This document shows, piece after piece, positions 1 to 12,410 of a DNA stretch of 64,000 nt. A program made the translations under genes and the position numbers. Origin of the DNA: Membranipora membranacea (lineage: Eukaryota > Bryozoa > Gymnolaemata > Cheilostomatida > Membraniporidae); assembly GCA_914767715.1 (NCBI GenBank), contig OU612069.1, positions 21,451,387-21,515,386 of the forward strand, given 5' to 3'. Position 1 is the first letter of the stretch. Each line of letters starts with the position of its first letter. Below the pieces are notes generated by a model, which was given only the letters and a program-made list of their open reading frames with translations, was not told the origin of the DNA and did not search any database.

Positions 1-348
1 ATCACAATCACTGAGTGCTGTATGTGGCAGTTTTCTGATCAGATTACCTGTCGGGTAAATTGATTTTTTTAACTCATCAACATAATAAATGTATCATAAT
101 TTGCAAGATGCCCTATATATGGGGGCATCCTAAAGCAACTAACAAGCACACATCATGTATGTCAATATAACATGTCAAATATTTCAGCTTGAATTTGAAT
201 TCAGCATATACATTACAGGTTCATGTAGGTGATATGATTTCAAATATGATAAAAAATACAAGGGATATTTAAAAGGCACAGTGCCATCTAATAATCTTAT
301 AATTGTCTAAAATTTCTAAAATGCCAGTAAACACTCAATGTTATATAA

Positions 349-588
349 TAATAATTATATTTAGTCTCCACATATTACACACTTGTGGTGTTGTAAAAAT
401 ATACATGATATGATATGATATGATATGATATATCATACATATATCATTTATATACATAATTATTCTTGGTCTCCACATTTTTCACACTTGTGGTATTGTA
501 AATATATATTTATATATATACATGGTGCTCTAAATAAATATTCAGAACACCAGAAGTGTGTTATATGTGGAGACTAATTATAATTATG
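349..588. repeat. Small inverted-repeat element (MITE-like)
   Basis: The ends at about 352-392 and 545-588 are inverted copies of one motif containing GTCTCCACATATTACACAC, and a second direct copy of that motif lies at 466-500. The interior holds a short ATGAT-type repeat (406-433) and AT-rich filler. This is a terminal-inverted-repeat structure without coding capacity. Positions 1-348 hold no recognisable feature. Confidence 0.55.
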
Positions 589-608
589 TATAAAATGATA
601 TATGTATG

Positions 609-614
609 ATATAT

Positions 615-668
<54 letters not shown>
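609..668. repeat. (AT)n microsatellite
   Basis: Almost pure AT dinucleotide run directly next to the 3' splice-donor end of the exon at 683-1360. It is a low-complexity tract with no other signal. Confidence 0.9.
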
Positions 669-670
<2 letters not shown>

Positions 671-682
671 TACATCACTTAC

Positions 683-3600
683 CTTGTGGTGAGATCTGGT
701 ATATCTTCTTCTCCTCAGTATCAGACACCACAAAGATGAGACCAGACTGATCTGTTGTAATACCTTCAGGATGAGTCAGACCTGTACATCTCCACACAGG
801 CTCATGTTTACCAGGCTGTAGCTTGTACTTCCTCACCTGTTCTTCATCATAGTCAGACACGAGCACACTGTCATCACCTGGTAGAATTTGTACTCCTGTA
901 GGACGCCACATATCACTGAGGTCGATGTTATACAGATGATCTCCTGTGATGGTGTAGATCATCAGCTGTTTACTCTCTCTGTCTATATCTGCTATTCTAC
1001 TGTCTGATACAGAGAGGTGACTGTAGTAACATCCTTGGTGATGAAGCAGAGTGTGCTGAGGATCACTCTCTGTACCGATGTATGTGCTGATTTTATCCCA
1101 ACGCAACACCTTAGTGATAAGTTTATCTCCTACAGAGTGAGCTGAGTGGACTTCATCAGTCATGTTTATCTTCTTTATCAGCTTCAGGTCAGCACCAGAT
1201 CTCACTTCTACTCCACAGACTGTAGCGCAGAGTATATTATCATCCTCTGTCCAGCTCACACCCCGACACTGACGTGCTGTCTCCTCATATTTGATAAGCT
1301 CTAGTGTTGTGGGTGGTTCAGTAGCAGATGTGGATGGGGTGGTCGCCTGATTCTCTGTATCTGTAATGAATTAAGTGTAAAATTAACACTAAACTGACCT
1401 GGGAAATGAGCAGAATCTACAATAATGATATGAATAAATATATCATAATTAATCATACTGGTATGGAATAATCCATGAAATATGCTTAATTAATTATTAT
1501 TTAATCTAATAGTTTTTAGAACCATTATGAATCAAACCGGAATAGTGAAAGCAATGTCAATTTCTAATAAAATGTTAACAATATAAATAATGGAAGAAAG
1601 GGTGGCTTAATGATCATGCTAAGAAATTTATTCAAATCACCTTGCTTCATCAATCTACCGGGGCACTCAACCACTGGACGAGCATTAACTACAAAAGGCC
1701 TGTGCCACACGCAGGATGCTCCTGATAATTGAAAATGAACATTTTCAAAGGATTTGGAGTTGTAACACCATTTCCCGACAATGGACAACTCCCATTAAAA
1801 GGCCATTTTTCATACAAATTTTACCAGAGGGCAAGAAATCATTTTACCTATTATACCCTGCATAATGGGAGCTGAATTCAGACCTGCTTTTTCCTTGTGT
1901 ACCACCTCTGATTCCTGTTTCAGAGCTTCGCTCATATCGCAAGATCCAGTAGCATAAGGAATATTACTCTTCTCTGAGAAATCTTCTGTGTATTCAGGTT
2001 TTCCAAAAGAGTTCTCAAGATGTGAGTGTGCCTGTCTGTATGAAGCGTCTGCTCTCTCTAAATCTTTCTCATCCAAATATGTTGCCCCATCTGAAGCTGT
2101 AATAAATTTGGTATAGCACAAAATTCAAACTGGTGAATAATTCATAAAATTAAATAGTATCAATAGCCAAGAATCACATAAATTGGTTCCAATAAATTTA
2201 TTAAAATTGTGTTGTTATGGCGATGTTAATGTTTGATCAAACACCTTGTCATTTTTATCTATAAATGTTATGCTGTGGATCACTTCTATGAGCATAAAAA
2301 AGCACCTTACCTCTTTCGCAGTGCGCATCCACAGCTGAATTCATCTTCTGTCTCAATGCTTCTGTTTCTTCGTGCATCTCATCTGCTTCCAACTTCAAAG
2401 CCTCACTCTCTTCTTTAGACCCAATAGCAGCAAGAACCTCACTTCTCTCAGAGAGAACATGTGCATATTCTGATTTTGATGTGTGACCAATATATTCCTT
2501 TAGATATGATTGAGCCTGTTTATATGCAGCATCTGCCTTCTTCATGTTTTTCTCTTTGGAGTACAACGCCCCATCAGCTCTGTAGACAGTTGCTGCTTCA
2601 ACTTTACAGCCCTGCTTTACAAACACATCAGCAGCCTTAGCATAGTAACCATGGGTTGTATCACTGTTTTCTTCCCTTCTGCCTGTTATACCTCCCATCG
2701 CTTTGTAAAGTTTCCCATAATTATAATGTTGTTGGTCCGGGTAAACATCATTCATCTTTCTCTTGGTTTGTCTTAGCCATACTTCTGGGTGGTGGACTAT
2801 TTGATTATTGGCACCGTCAAGGTCTGTGGTATTGAGTTCCTCATCTTCAGGTAAACGAGCAAGTGCCACCTCCTTCTCCTTCGTGTAGCAGGTTGCTTCA
2901 CTGAGAAGGATTTCACACTCCATTTGCTTTGCCTTATCCTCTTGGATTGGATGCTGATCGAGAAGTTTAAGTGCCTTCTGCAGATATTGTGGTGCATTAA
3001 ACTTTTGGCCAACGTCCTGTAAGATGGTCACTTTTGTCACACAATCAAAATTGTCGTCAATCACCATTCGCAAACCTAGACGGCGTGCTTTAGTGTAATA
3101 CGCCTTGGCTAACACTTCCTTTCCAGAGATATCGAAGATTTTTCCAATCTCATAAACGCAGTGAGCTATCTCTCTGGTTGGGTTACTGAGAAACTGCAGT
3201 CGATCTTCATCCCCACACTTTTCATACTCGCACATCAACTCATCAGATTCTGTCTTTCCTTCTGTTGCTGCATGTATCAGGAGGGCCCTGAGTGCGTTAA
3301 GAAGCATTGTGAGTGATTTCTCTCCGTCCCTATATAGCCGCAGGCTAGCCAGTTCCATTTTGACCAAAGCTCTCTCTTTACCTAGGCCATCTACCAGCTT
3401 AGAAAATTCCTCAGCCTCCTCGTAAGTCTTCTCCGCATTTGCGAGGAGACCCATGCCTTCATAGCACCTAGCAAGCCCTCTGTAGATTTCCATTCTGAAG
3501 AGAGCTTTCCCTGAAACCCGCTGACTTCTCTCCTTGAGTAACACAAATAATGGTAAAGCCGTTTTGTATTCTCTCATTTGTAGATGGGATCTTGCTACAG

Positions 3601-5403
3601 CATTTCCAGCTGTGAGTTCTAAGTTAGAGAAATCCAAGTGTCTAGCTTCTCTTACTATGTATGACCAGTTACAGGAATAGAAGTTTGCTATTAGCGTCAC
3701 AATTTGCCCTCCACTGAACTCCCTTTGCATGAGCTCTTCTATTTGTAAGGCTGTCTTCGATTGTACCATAGGTTCGATGCCATTCTGGAGAATCAATATG
3801 CATTCACTAATTTCCAAGAACTCTTTAGTTGTCATTTGCCAAATATCTTCTGGACTGAAAATTAACTGACGGCTGGATTTTTCATAACCGTTGGCTGTAT
3901 TTGTTTCCTCATTTGGTATCAACTGGAAATCGCCTCTGCATGAACCCATGTGCAGATAACAACAGAGCCGAGAAAAACACGCACTTGCCAATGATGTCTG
4001 CAGGTATCTGCAGAAGGTTCGACCCGGCCATCCTTCTATAGCATTCCATGAGTCAGTGAAAGGCTTCCCTAGAATTACTGAAAGAGCTAGAACCAAAAGT
4101 GATGGAAATCTATAGACAAGACTTTTGACATTCATAGAGAACCCGGTGATGTACTCATCGAAGTCAGGAGAAAACTCATACTTTGCTAAATCGCCAGCTA
4201 ACATTTTAATGTTAGCATCCATCCTTATCTGGGACATATGTCCATCTACTTGTCGTTTGCCAGCAACAAACTCTCCAAGCAATCTCTTTCCATTTTCTTG
4301 TGGCAATATGAGCTTTGTGAATGACAGCATTGCAGTGAGGTCACCCCTTGAGGCGTCATCAGATGGATGATGAAGTATTTCTTTGTATACCGCCAACAGT
4401 TTTGAGGTAGTTGATAGAAAGACATTGGGACTGGTCTTGTTTCCTGTTGGAATATTTCCTGAAGTCTCTGTAATACCATCAATCTGACAACCTCTCATTC
4501 TACCATCAACAAACCAACCTTTCAACTCATCAATATCTAAGGAACTCAACTTTGTTTCTCGGAGGGATCCGAAAAAGAAATAAGTCATGACAGCAAGGCG
4601 CTCGAAGTACTTTTCATGAGTTGAATCATCTATGAGGAAAAGATATTCCACATCTGAGTAGGGGGTAGCTTCGCCTCTGCCAAGAGAACCAACACCGACT
4701 GCAGCAAAGCTACAAGGGGGATAATCTTCCATAGTTTCGATGGCCTTTTGTATCACACTACTTGCAAACTCCAACATCATACTGTTTGATTTCAAAGCTG
4801 CTTCTTTGCATACCTGGTACTCAACAAACTCAGTGTAATCACAATTTTCCTGTTTGATTTTGTCCACTTGCTCCCTTAAGATCTTTCTGATTGAAAGGAG
4901 TTTATCTTTCAGCTCTTCTACATCCTCATAGAATTTTTCCTTGGTACTCTTTCTGCGAGGGCCAAGATAATCCCTGATTGGATTCCAAGCCATGATGTTC
5001 CACGGATCTGTTGGTGACGGGGAGAACTCTACTGCTGCCGAATTGTAGAGGGAGAATGCCTGAAACATATCAAAACTGATTCTTTGAATAGGTGCATGCA
5101 TAATAGATAGAACGAAATCGCTTGAACTGCTCATCCCCAATATTTTGTGAACCTCTGGTTGCAGTTGTCTTGATTTATATGTTAATCAAAGCAGTTATTT
5201 ACAGTGCACCTCAAAAAGTAAACTGGAAATGTAATCTAATATCAGACCTTAAGAGCATCTTTCCAATCTCTACTATTAGCAAAGCGCTCCTCATATGTCT
5301 CAGCTAAATCTTTGAGATAAGGCTCCTGTGACTCGAACCCCTTTATGCCATTCTTCATATATGACTGCTGGAAACTTGTCCTTTTATCATCCAATTCTAT
5401 TGC
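683..5403 (-). CDS. Nucleotidyltransferase (GlnD/DUF294-like)-TPR-NHL fusion protein, incomplete at both ends
   Basis: Exons in transcription order: 5403-5248, 5152-2311, 2096-1857, 1360-683; all junction phases agree. The product so far is about 1,300 residues. Near residues 205-226 the motif GSLGRGEATPYSDVEYLFL matches the nucleotidyltransferase signature (Gly-Ser, then Asp-x-Glu metal ligands) of PII-uridylyltransferase N-terminal/DUF294 proteins. A long helical region with TPR-like repeats follows (for example around KADAAYKQAQSYL). The last visible exon has a Thr/Pro-rich linker and NHL-type propeller blades (LTHPEGITTDQSG; VLVSDYDEEQVRKYKL). The exon at 1857-2096 is a diverged duplicate of the end of the large exon. 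It ends on a GTAAGT donor at 682, so the propeller continues off the left edge. The 5' end is uncertain: the first exon has an acceptor-like TAG at its start, its donor (GTCTGA) is weak, and ATGs at 5358 or 5134 could also start translation. The substrate is unknown; whether the enzyme is active is not shown by sequence. Confidence 0.75.
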
Positions 5404-6063
5404 CTACATTTTAAAGATATTTATTGCAGGGTAGTTATTACATTTCAGTGTTCTGCTGTTAGTCCCCTATACAAATTCTTTCGCTGGGTAACCACTTATA
5501 AAAATTTGTTTATTCAAAAAACAAAACGAAAGCTGGAGCTTGAACAGGGCAAAGTGATGATCTGTTGCATCAAGGAATACAAGGTTACTCCAATGTTGCT
5601 TGAACAGATCCACTCGATGGACGTGGGAAATCGGACGCATTCATAAGCAACATTGCACTCCACTGTACTATATTAGTTCGCAGGAGGAAAGTCTTTTACA
5701 GAATAATTGACATGGTAATGCCCTGAATTGCCCTGACCCGCCCTGTCTTGCCATGCCCTGTCCTGATCTTGTCGATATATCATATTCTATTGGAATTTAG
5801 TGGGTATAAACTTTGTAGTTGCAAATCACTTGCACCTGCTATTTAAATAGCCAACATGTGTTTTCTTTAACCAATGAGGTAGGTAGAGCTCTACGTTTGC
5901 AACTCAGTTATGGATAAGGTTTATGAGTGACGGAATAGAGTAGAATTCAGAGGATCAGCTGATTTGTGTATTTCATTTAATTTAAACTGTTCCAACATTT
6001 TAGCTAAAGTTACTCTAACAAATACTCTCAGAAACTGACCTGTAAACCCATATCCTCACATCA
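5404..6063. other. Unassigned 5' flank of the nucleotidyltransferase gene
   Basis: No convincing coding exon or donor site was found on the minus strand here. A short inverted match (CCAATGTTGCTT and AAGCAACATTG near 5590 and 5646) and a CCCTG-rich run at 5722-5765 are the only structures. An upstream exon or promoter may be present but cannot be placed. Confidence 0.4.
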
Positions 6064-6661
6064 TTAAAGACTTTATTTGAGGCTGCTATTTTGTATCACA
6101 TCTTATTCTCCATATTTTATTCTATCATCTGAGCAATTTTCAGCTTTATAATCCAAATATTGAGGAAGTTATGGCCTCTCAAACTTCCAAGGTGACGCAA
6201 TTTATCGGGTACGTCACCAATATTGATGATCAAAATGTTCAAATCTGTAACGTCTCGAACCCAGGTCCAAATGGCTTTGCAGGCGACGCCGCTAATACTG
6301 AACTATATTGTCTACAGGGTAACCTAGTTGGTCTAAGTGGCGTGATGGTTGCGTCGTGGCCTCTAGGTAATGGGACCCGGGTTCAATTCCCACCCAGGTC
6401 TGAATTTTGATCATCATTTTATCTGTGTGATTATTAGTGTATTAACTAATAATCACACATAATGTCTATGCCACATGTCTATGGTTGTGACATACCCCAG
6501 GGGAAACATCCGCTTATTCCCAATGCCGATTGAAGGCAATCACCCTGGAAGTTTGAGAGGCCATAACTTCCTCAATATTTGGATTCTAAAGCTGAAAATC
6601 GCTCACATGATAGAATAAAATATGGAGAATACAAAAGAGCAGCCTCAAACAAAGTCTTTAA
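6064..6661. mobile_element. Foldback element with ~120-130 bp terminal inverted repeats and a tRNA-like core
   Basis: The left arm (about 6064-6194) and right arm (about 6541-6661) are inverted copies differing by one ~10-bp indel and scattered substitutions. The core at about 6337-6400 looks tRNA-derived: a GGTTCAATTCCC B-box-like string follows a degenerate A box. No transposase is present, so this is non-autonomous. The short ORF 6171-6410 lies inside the repeat and is not a gene. Confidence 0.75.
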
Positions 6662-6896
6662 GCCAGATCATAATTTATTATCTTAGAAGTTTCAGTTGAA
6701 TGAACCACAGCATTAAATATAAGGATCGTTATCTCGGATCACAATGCTGCCCTACTGTGCAATAAATATTGGGGAGGTCAGAGTACCGAAGCTAATATCA
6801 GATATTTGCGCAATCATCTCTAAAATCATAATCATGTGATTGTGGTGTTGTTTATACCAACACACCTGTTCTCATGTTTTTACTCTAAGTAACTTG

Positions 6897-7606
6897 TTAA
6901 TCTACCTCTTTCATATCGATGTTAGTTTGCAGCCCTTCCCTTGGTTCAACAGTCAGATACTCTTCTTTCATATCTATCTGGTCCATGAAATATTGTCCTT
7001 GGTCAGTTGACATTGTGTCAGACATCTGCATGCGCTGTATTGTCTCTGTTACAGTAAGGTCTCTCTTTTGCTGAAGCTCAATACTGAGTGTTTGATCTCT
7101 CATTCCCGTTAGTAGTTGTATCATTATCATCTCATTTCTTTGACAATCATCCCATCTGTCACATTGCTTGGCGAGCTCACAAACATGCGAGATGTATTGG
7201 TGATTGTTCTCACTTTCACTCTGTGACCTTCTGTTCAACAGGGTTGCCTGATAAAGGTGATTGTCTTTAGGCTGAAAATACTCATCAAGTGTTCTCAATA
7301 TACTCTCAAATAAGGTAAGTTGGGTGTTTTCACTTGTGCCATGGCTGATCAGGGTTTGTTCACGTACATACGGTTCTATAGAGTGAGCTATGCTTCCATG
7401 CAGCTGAAAAGGACATCAATCTGAGCTTTTTCAGGCTCATCGCTGAGCCCTGAATCCTCAAGATAGAGCAGAAACCGTTCTTTATATTCTATCCATTCTA
7501 GCCAGGATCCCTGTGAGCTTCCAAGATTAAGTCCATGTGGGACTTCAGATTTGGTAGGGATATCTTGGAGAATATCTGATGCTCCTGAAATATCGATCTG
7601 CGACAT
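6897..7606 (-). pseudogene. Gag-like retrotransposon relic with frameshift
   Basis: Two minus-strand reading frames (7606-7388 and about 7386-6897) are collinear but in different frames. The first has a SWLEWIEYKERFLLYL block, the tryptophan/aromatic start typical of retrotransposon Gag capsid-like domains; the second continues as a helical, Gln/Glu-rich protein (TLDEYFQP; QLLTGMRDQ). The frame changes near 7385 and there is a stop there. No protease, reverse transcriptase or LTR is visible nearby. It could alternatively be an exapted Gag gene with an intron, but no splice signals support this. Confidence 0.5.
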
Positions 7607-10600
7607 GTTTACAGTCGTCTACTAGAACCGGAGCTTATCACCAATACTTGGGGTGAATGCTTCCCAGTTTATATGCTGTTCAATTCAAAGGCTTGCCAAT
7701 TTAGAAACTGTTCTACACTCTAACTCTAACTCACATAGTGGTTTGAGCGAGGGTTAGATACTGTATAATCTCAGTTTATGTTGACAGCAGAAGAATTTCG
7801 ATGAGAGCAATGAACTAAACCCTGATGAGACATTGATGAAACATTGATGAGAGAAATGATTTATAATTTGTTATGTAATAAAATCAAACTGAATTGTTAT
7901 CAGGATTCTCTCCTTCCTTTTTAAGAGAGGTTTAATTTTCCTGCTTCACTAACAGCCTCAATATCTTGTATGACACTTCATGTGAGGACCGTGACTGCAC
8001 AAGTATAGCAGTCCTGCGGGATATTACAGTAAATGGTGTAGCCTAGTATTTCACCACAGCAATAGTGTAGCGGCAGCCGTGGTTAAGTTCTTGAGTTATT
8101 TATTGAGCCGTAAGTCTCGAACTGATGCCATTAAGACACCGTGAAAACTACAAAGTTTGAACAACAAGTTGGTAAAAATGTGTTTCTAAAAGTATAAAAT
8201 TAGCAGGTATAACATCAAATACAGTTGAGACTTTTACATTATTACACATCAAAGATATTAACGGTTCAGATTCACAGAAAAAGTAAAGTTATTAATTACC
8301 TGATTGGCTCTATAAGACGGCTGTGCTAAATTGGTGGAACATGACATGACCTTCCATGGCTAGGCCAAGCATAGAACAAACAATGAACTAAACCTTTAGT
8401 TCATTGGAACAAATCTCTATGATCAATACACAAGTATTTATAGTCAGTTAAATTGTTTACAAAAACATCTGAATGATTCATATAGCTTCATAGCGGGCAA
8501 CAGCAAACAACCGAACAGGTGGATATCTGATTAATAACCACAAAAGGTTACAAAATATTTACTGGCTGGTGACAAAGGCATGGGTTTATGAATCACTTTC
8601 TTATGAAAATATTAGGCTTTATACAGTGCAAAATAGATAAACAAGATGAGCTAAAATTAGGCCATGCTGGCCGTTACAAATAGATAAGGAGAGTATTAGC
8701 GTTTTGTAGATTCAGTTGAGGCTGAGGGTAGTAAATATTAGACCACAGCCTGATCCAGTTCATGTGTTATCTCTATGCATTGTGTCAATAGCGAACTATG
8801 GATCACTCGACTCATAGCTGACTGGTCTTTGACATCTACAATCATTTGAAAAAAACATTACATTCACAGCATTGGTTTGATATTAACAAGCAAACAATAG
8901 GAATTAGGCTAAGCGATCCTGGAATTACGGTCACTCTCATGTCCTTTTGTTATGATACATTGAAAAGAGTTATGCCGAATAAATTAGGAGTGAAAGGAAA
9001 CTGAGAAAATGGAGTAAAAGACCAAGGAGTTTGAAAAAGGAGTGGAAACGGCCTCTCATTTCAAATTGTTGTTTGTCTCCAATGGTAATTGTCCTCTCTT
9101 TATCAGCAAAGCTTTTTCATGACCACAGCCAATCAGAGCAGAGACTGCAGAGAGTGACTTCCTGCCAAAAAGAAGTACAACTTGAGTTGCTGTAATAATT
9201 TTGATGAACTGTCCAATCAGCAAGAGCATAGTTGTGAAATCCCATTTATCAAGATGGGCTCTACCACAAATTTCCTAAAGTGTTTGAACCTCTTGAAAAG
9301 AAACTAAACTAAGTAGCAGAGAGGTATAGTGTCGGGAAATTCTATCTTGTCAGGATAGCCAGCATGGGCTTGGCTTTAATAAGTCCCGATATCCAACTTG
9401 TTCGGATGAACGCGTAAAGCCTTACGGCAACCTGCCAGTCGAAAAGTCTGTTTAAATCAAGGCTACCAGCCAGGCATAAAAATGTGTGGTTTATCAACTA
9501 TACTATGATTTTATTGTGTACTAACTATCTAACTAAAACTAACAGAGTTACAAAGATTTAATGTATAAATCAGTAAAAAATGATCGGTGCGTTTAGTCTC
9601 GTCCGCTAGCAAACATGAAGTGTCGATAAGCAGGCTAGAGTAACACTTGTGAAACCAATGATTCATAGGAAGTTTAAATACAGTCAAGGCATTAATTGTT
9701 ATGGACAAATGATTATTATAAAAGGCAAGACATATGAATTTGAATGCATGAATAATAGCTTCAGTATATAATACATATAGCAGTCAAAGACTGAAATTCC
9801 CCACAATAGATAGCACTCAGGTATAGTCCCATTCTGCGCATGCTCAGCTCTGGGCATGAGCTGATCTCTGCAAAATTGAGCCTCGGAATTCCGAAGCCAT
9901 CTGATTGGCTACCTGCTCTGGTGGCACACTCACAAATGCGTGCGGAATTGTTAGAAAGAGTTATCTTCTATTGTCACTATTAGCTAAAGTTGACTGGCAA
10001 TTTATGCAGGGGGTGTCCTATCTCCCCAGACCAAAATTGCAATTAGAACCCAGACTAAACTCATTGTTCTTGCACATGCGCAAATTCAAGTCACGCATGA
10101 TACATACTTAGCCTTACGACATTCTCTTTGTGGTAATGATAGCCTAGTTTATCAGTGATCTACATGCCCAGTCAGATCACGAGAGTCAGTATGGTATAGT
10201 CCATGTTTCAAACTATAGTCTAGTTTTACCTGGGACTTTAAAGCCCTCTGCTACTCATATGGGAAGGGAAAGTTCAGCTGCAGACATGGCCATAAATTTG
10301 CCTCATAATTTGGTAATCAATGGCGGTTTTCATCAGTCAAACGTGGTATGTTATGCCTCCCATTGTCACTTAGGTGTTAGAAAGGGCTTATTTAAGTACT
10401 TTCACTACTTTTATCTGGTCTAAGTTCCTCACATGGTTTTTAAATGGTGAATGATTTATTTTCAGCCTCTCTATCCCCCATCAAACATTTGCATTGGCAT
10501 TATAATTCAATACCCTGCAAAAGTGGTTACTATATTACTAGCTATATCTCATCTACACTTGTGGTGATTTACATCATGATATATTGTCTCTGGGTGTCTG

Positions 10601-10965
10601 AATATACCATTGAGTAAACATCTCAAATATTTTAATAATTTTCAACTGGAGACAGACATATAAAAAGACTGAGGACTTAAATGAATTTTAATGGAGGGAC
10701 CATATCAGTACAACCCTTGGAAACAGCCTTGTTAAGTCACAGGCTACATTTCGTTTCCACTCCCTCTCTGTAACTCCCTGAAAGATAGATCTCTTTCACC
10801 CATTGATCTCAAATGTTTTGTGACGTGTTTTGTGAAACTCATTGTGGCTCATTAGAGTTGTCTACACTGCTCACAGTAGACCAGAAGATAGGATATATCC
10901 ATAATCATCTTTTGAATACTCTAGACCGGAAACTATTGGCTGTTTGATACAGGCTCAGCGTGCTC
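7607..10965. other. Intergenic, no gene recognised
   Basis: AT-rich sequence with frequent stops in all frames. I see no homology, no convincing exon and no long repeat. Short ORFs (for example 9905-10111) have no exon-like borders. Confidence 0.5.
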
Positions 10966-11092
10966 TCTTATTCAGTGCATTCCTCACGACGCGACGTCAC
11001 TGCGCTACTCACTTTTTCACTGGTACTCAGGGTCGGGAGTTTCTCAGCGAATATCTTCTGATTTCTGCCAACTTGTCAGGTACGCCAATGAG
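10966..11092 (-). mobile_element. Diverged SINE-like repeat, copy 1
   Basis: Shares the blocks TACTCAGGGTCGGGAGTT and CCAACTTGTCA with a copy at 22607-22697 in the opposite orientation. In this orientation (reverse complement) an A-box-like GACAAGTTGGCAGAA and a degenerate B-box-like AACTCCCGACC suggest a tRNA origin. Confidence 0.45.
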
Positions 11093-11194
11093 GAGTAAAA
11101 CTTGTTGGTTCAACTGTTACCTTTTACTTCTTGGTCTAACTAGATAATAAAAATTCATCTTCACAAATTATGCACTGTTAATTTGACTAGGAGA

Positions 11195-11335
11195 GGTGCT
11201 GGGGGCTGGAACAATCGACCTTGAAAGCTCCCCCAGTGGGACTCGAACACACAACTCCTGCGGCACTAATTGTCTGGCAGTGAATAGCAGGACCGATAAC
11301 TGATTGCGCCATCTCACCATCCCCAAAAAAAGAGG
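11195..11335 (-). mobile_element. tRNA-derived SINE-like sequence
   Basis: Read on the minus strand, it starts GGGGATGGTGAGATGGCGCAA and later carries GTGTTCGAGTCCCACTGG, a good A-box/B-box pair of an RNA polymerase III promoter. The spacing has an insertion typical of a long-variable-arm tRNA or a decayed SINE. The ORF 11599-11168 overlaps it and is not supported as a gene. Confidence 0.55.
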
Positions 11336-11945
11336 GGATGGTATCAAATTATCCCTGTTAATTTGACTATAGACAGATAGCTTATGTAGGTAAGGTTGGA
11401 GACAAAAGAAGCAAGGAAGAGAACAGTTTGCAAAGAGTGAACACTCGACAATAGAGCGGTGGAATAGATTACAATAGGGAGGGGACGGTAAACAGTATTG
11501 TACAGTGTCCCGGACTGCATTTTGCACGTTGGGTGGGGGACAGTTTACAATACTACACAGGCACAAGGATTTCATCAATAAGTAATAGAAATGTTTCACT
11601 TACCTGTAAAGCCCCTGACATCAATATCTTGGCAAACCAATGCTGCTTATATCTGTTCCTGTTCTTTACTCAACACTTGTTCCTCCTACTTGCTTCTTGT
11701 CTCTTAAGTTTTGCACTTCATCTGCCCAACAGTTATACTTCACTGTGGTTAAAAACCTGTCATCTGCCAAACTACAGTATGTTCCAAAAACATGAAATAA
11801 CTAGACAATAAATAAATTGTTTGATGTACTGGCATGAAGGTCACTATCTATAACCTGGAATACAAATATAGGCTATCAGCAGGCCCAGCAGGTGCAGCAT
11901 TGGAGATATTTAGACCTACCCCATGTTAATTTCCTATTTAATTTT

Positions 11946-12410
11946 TAAAAGAAGGCTTTCTAAGATTTTAAGTTTCTTACTTGTTATTCTCACCTTGGAA
12001 TATTTCTAATTTCTAATTCTTATTCCATATTTAGATTAAGAAAAGAAGATTTGATAAATTAGAAAGATTTTTGAATAGTAACGTATAGGCTTTCTAAAAT
12101 TCTAAGTTTCTTACTTGTTATTCTCACCTTGAAATATTTCTAATTTCTAATTCTTATTCCATATTTAGATTAAGAAAAGAAGATTTGATAAATTAGAAAG
12201 ATTTTTCAATAGCAACGTATAGGCTTTCTTAGATTCTAAGTTTCTTAGTCGTTATTTTCACCTTGAAATATTTCTAATTTCTAATTCTTGTTCCATATTT
12301 AGATTAAGAAAAGAAGATTTGATAAATTAGAAAGATTTTTCAATAGTAACGTATAGGCTTTCTAAGATTCTAAGTTTCTTACTTGTTATTCTCACCTTGA
12401 TATCCAAATT
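11946..12410. repeat. Tandem array, ~134-bp unit, about 3.5 copies
   Basis: The block starting AGGCTTTCTAAGATT recurs at about 11952, 12086, 12221 and 12355, each followed by the same AT-rich text (TTCTTACTTGTTATTCTCACC, then AATTTCTAATTC). Copies differ by few substitutions. Positions 12411-12660 continue with degenerate TTAGAA-rich sequence that may be decayed copies. Confidence 0.9.

Noticed and set aside
1564-1788. Minus-strand 74-codon ORF in the intron before the propeller exon
   Set aside because: No splice borders fit it, and exons 1857-2096 and 683-1360 join in phase without it.
6171-6410. Plus-strand ORF of 79 codons
   Set aside because: It runs from the arm of a foldback element into its tRNA-like core, so it is repeat sequence.
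11168-11599. Minus-strand 143-codon ORF with hydrophobic segments
   Set aside because: It overlaps a tRNA-derived SINE and shows no domain or exon borders.
11946-12410. CRISPR-like array
   Set aside because: Direct repeats are contiguous 134-bp units with no short repeat/unique spacer pattern, and the genome is eukaryotic.
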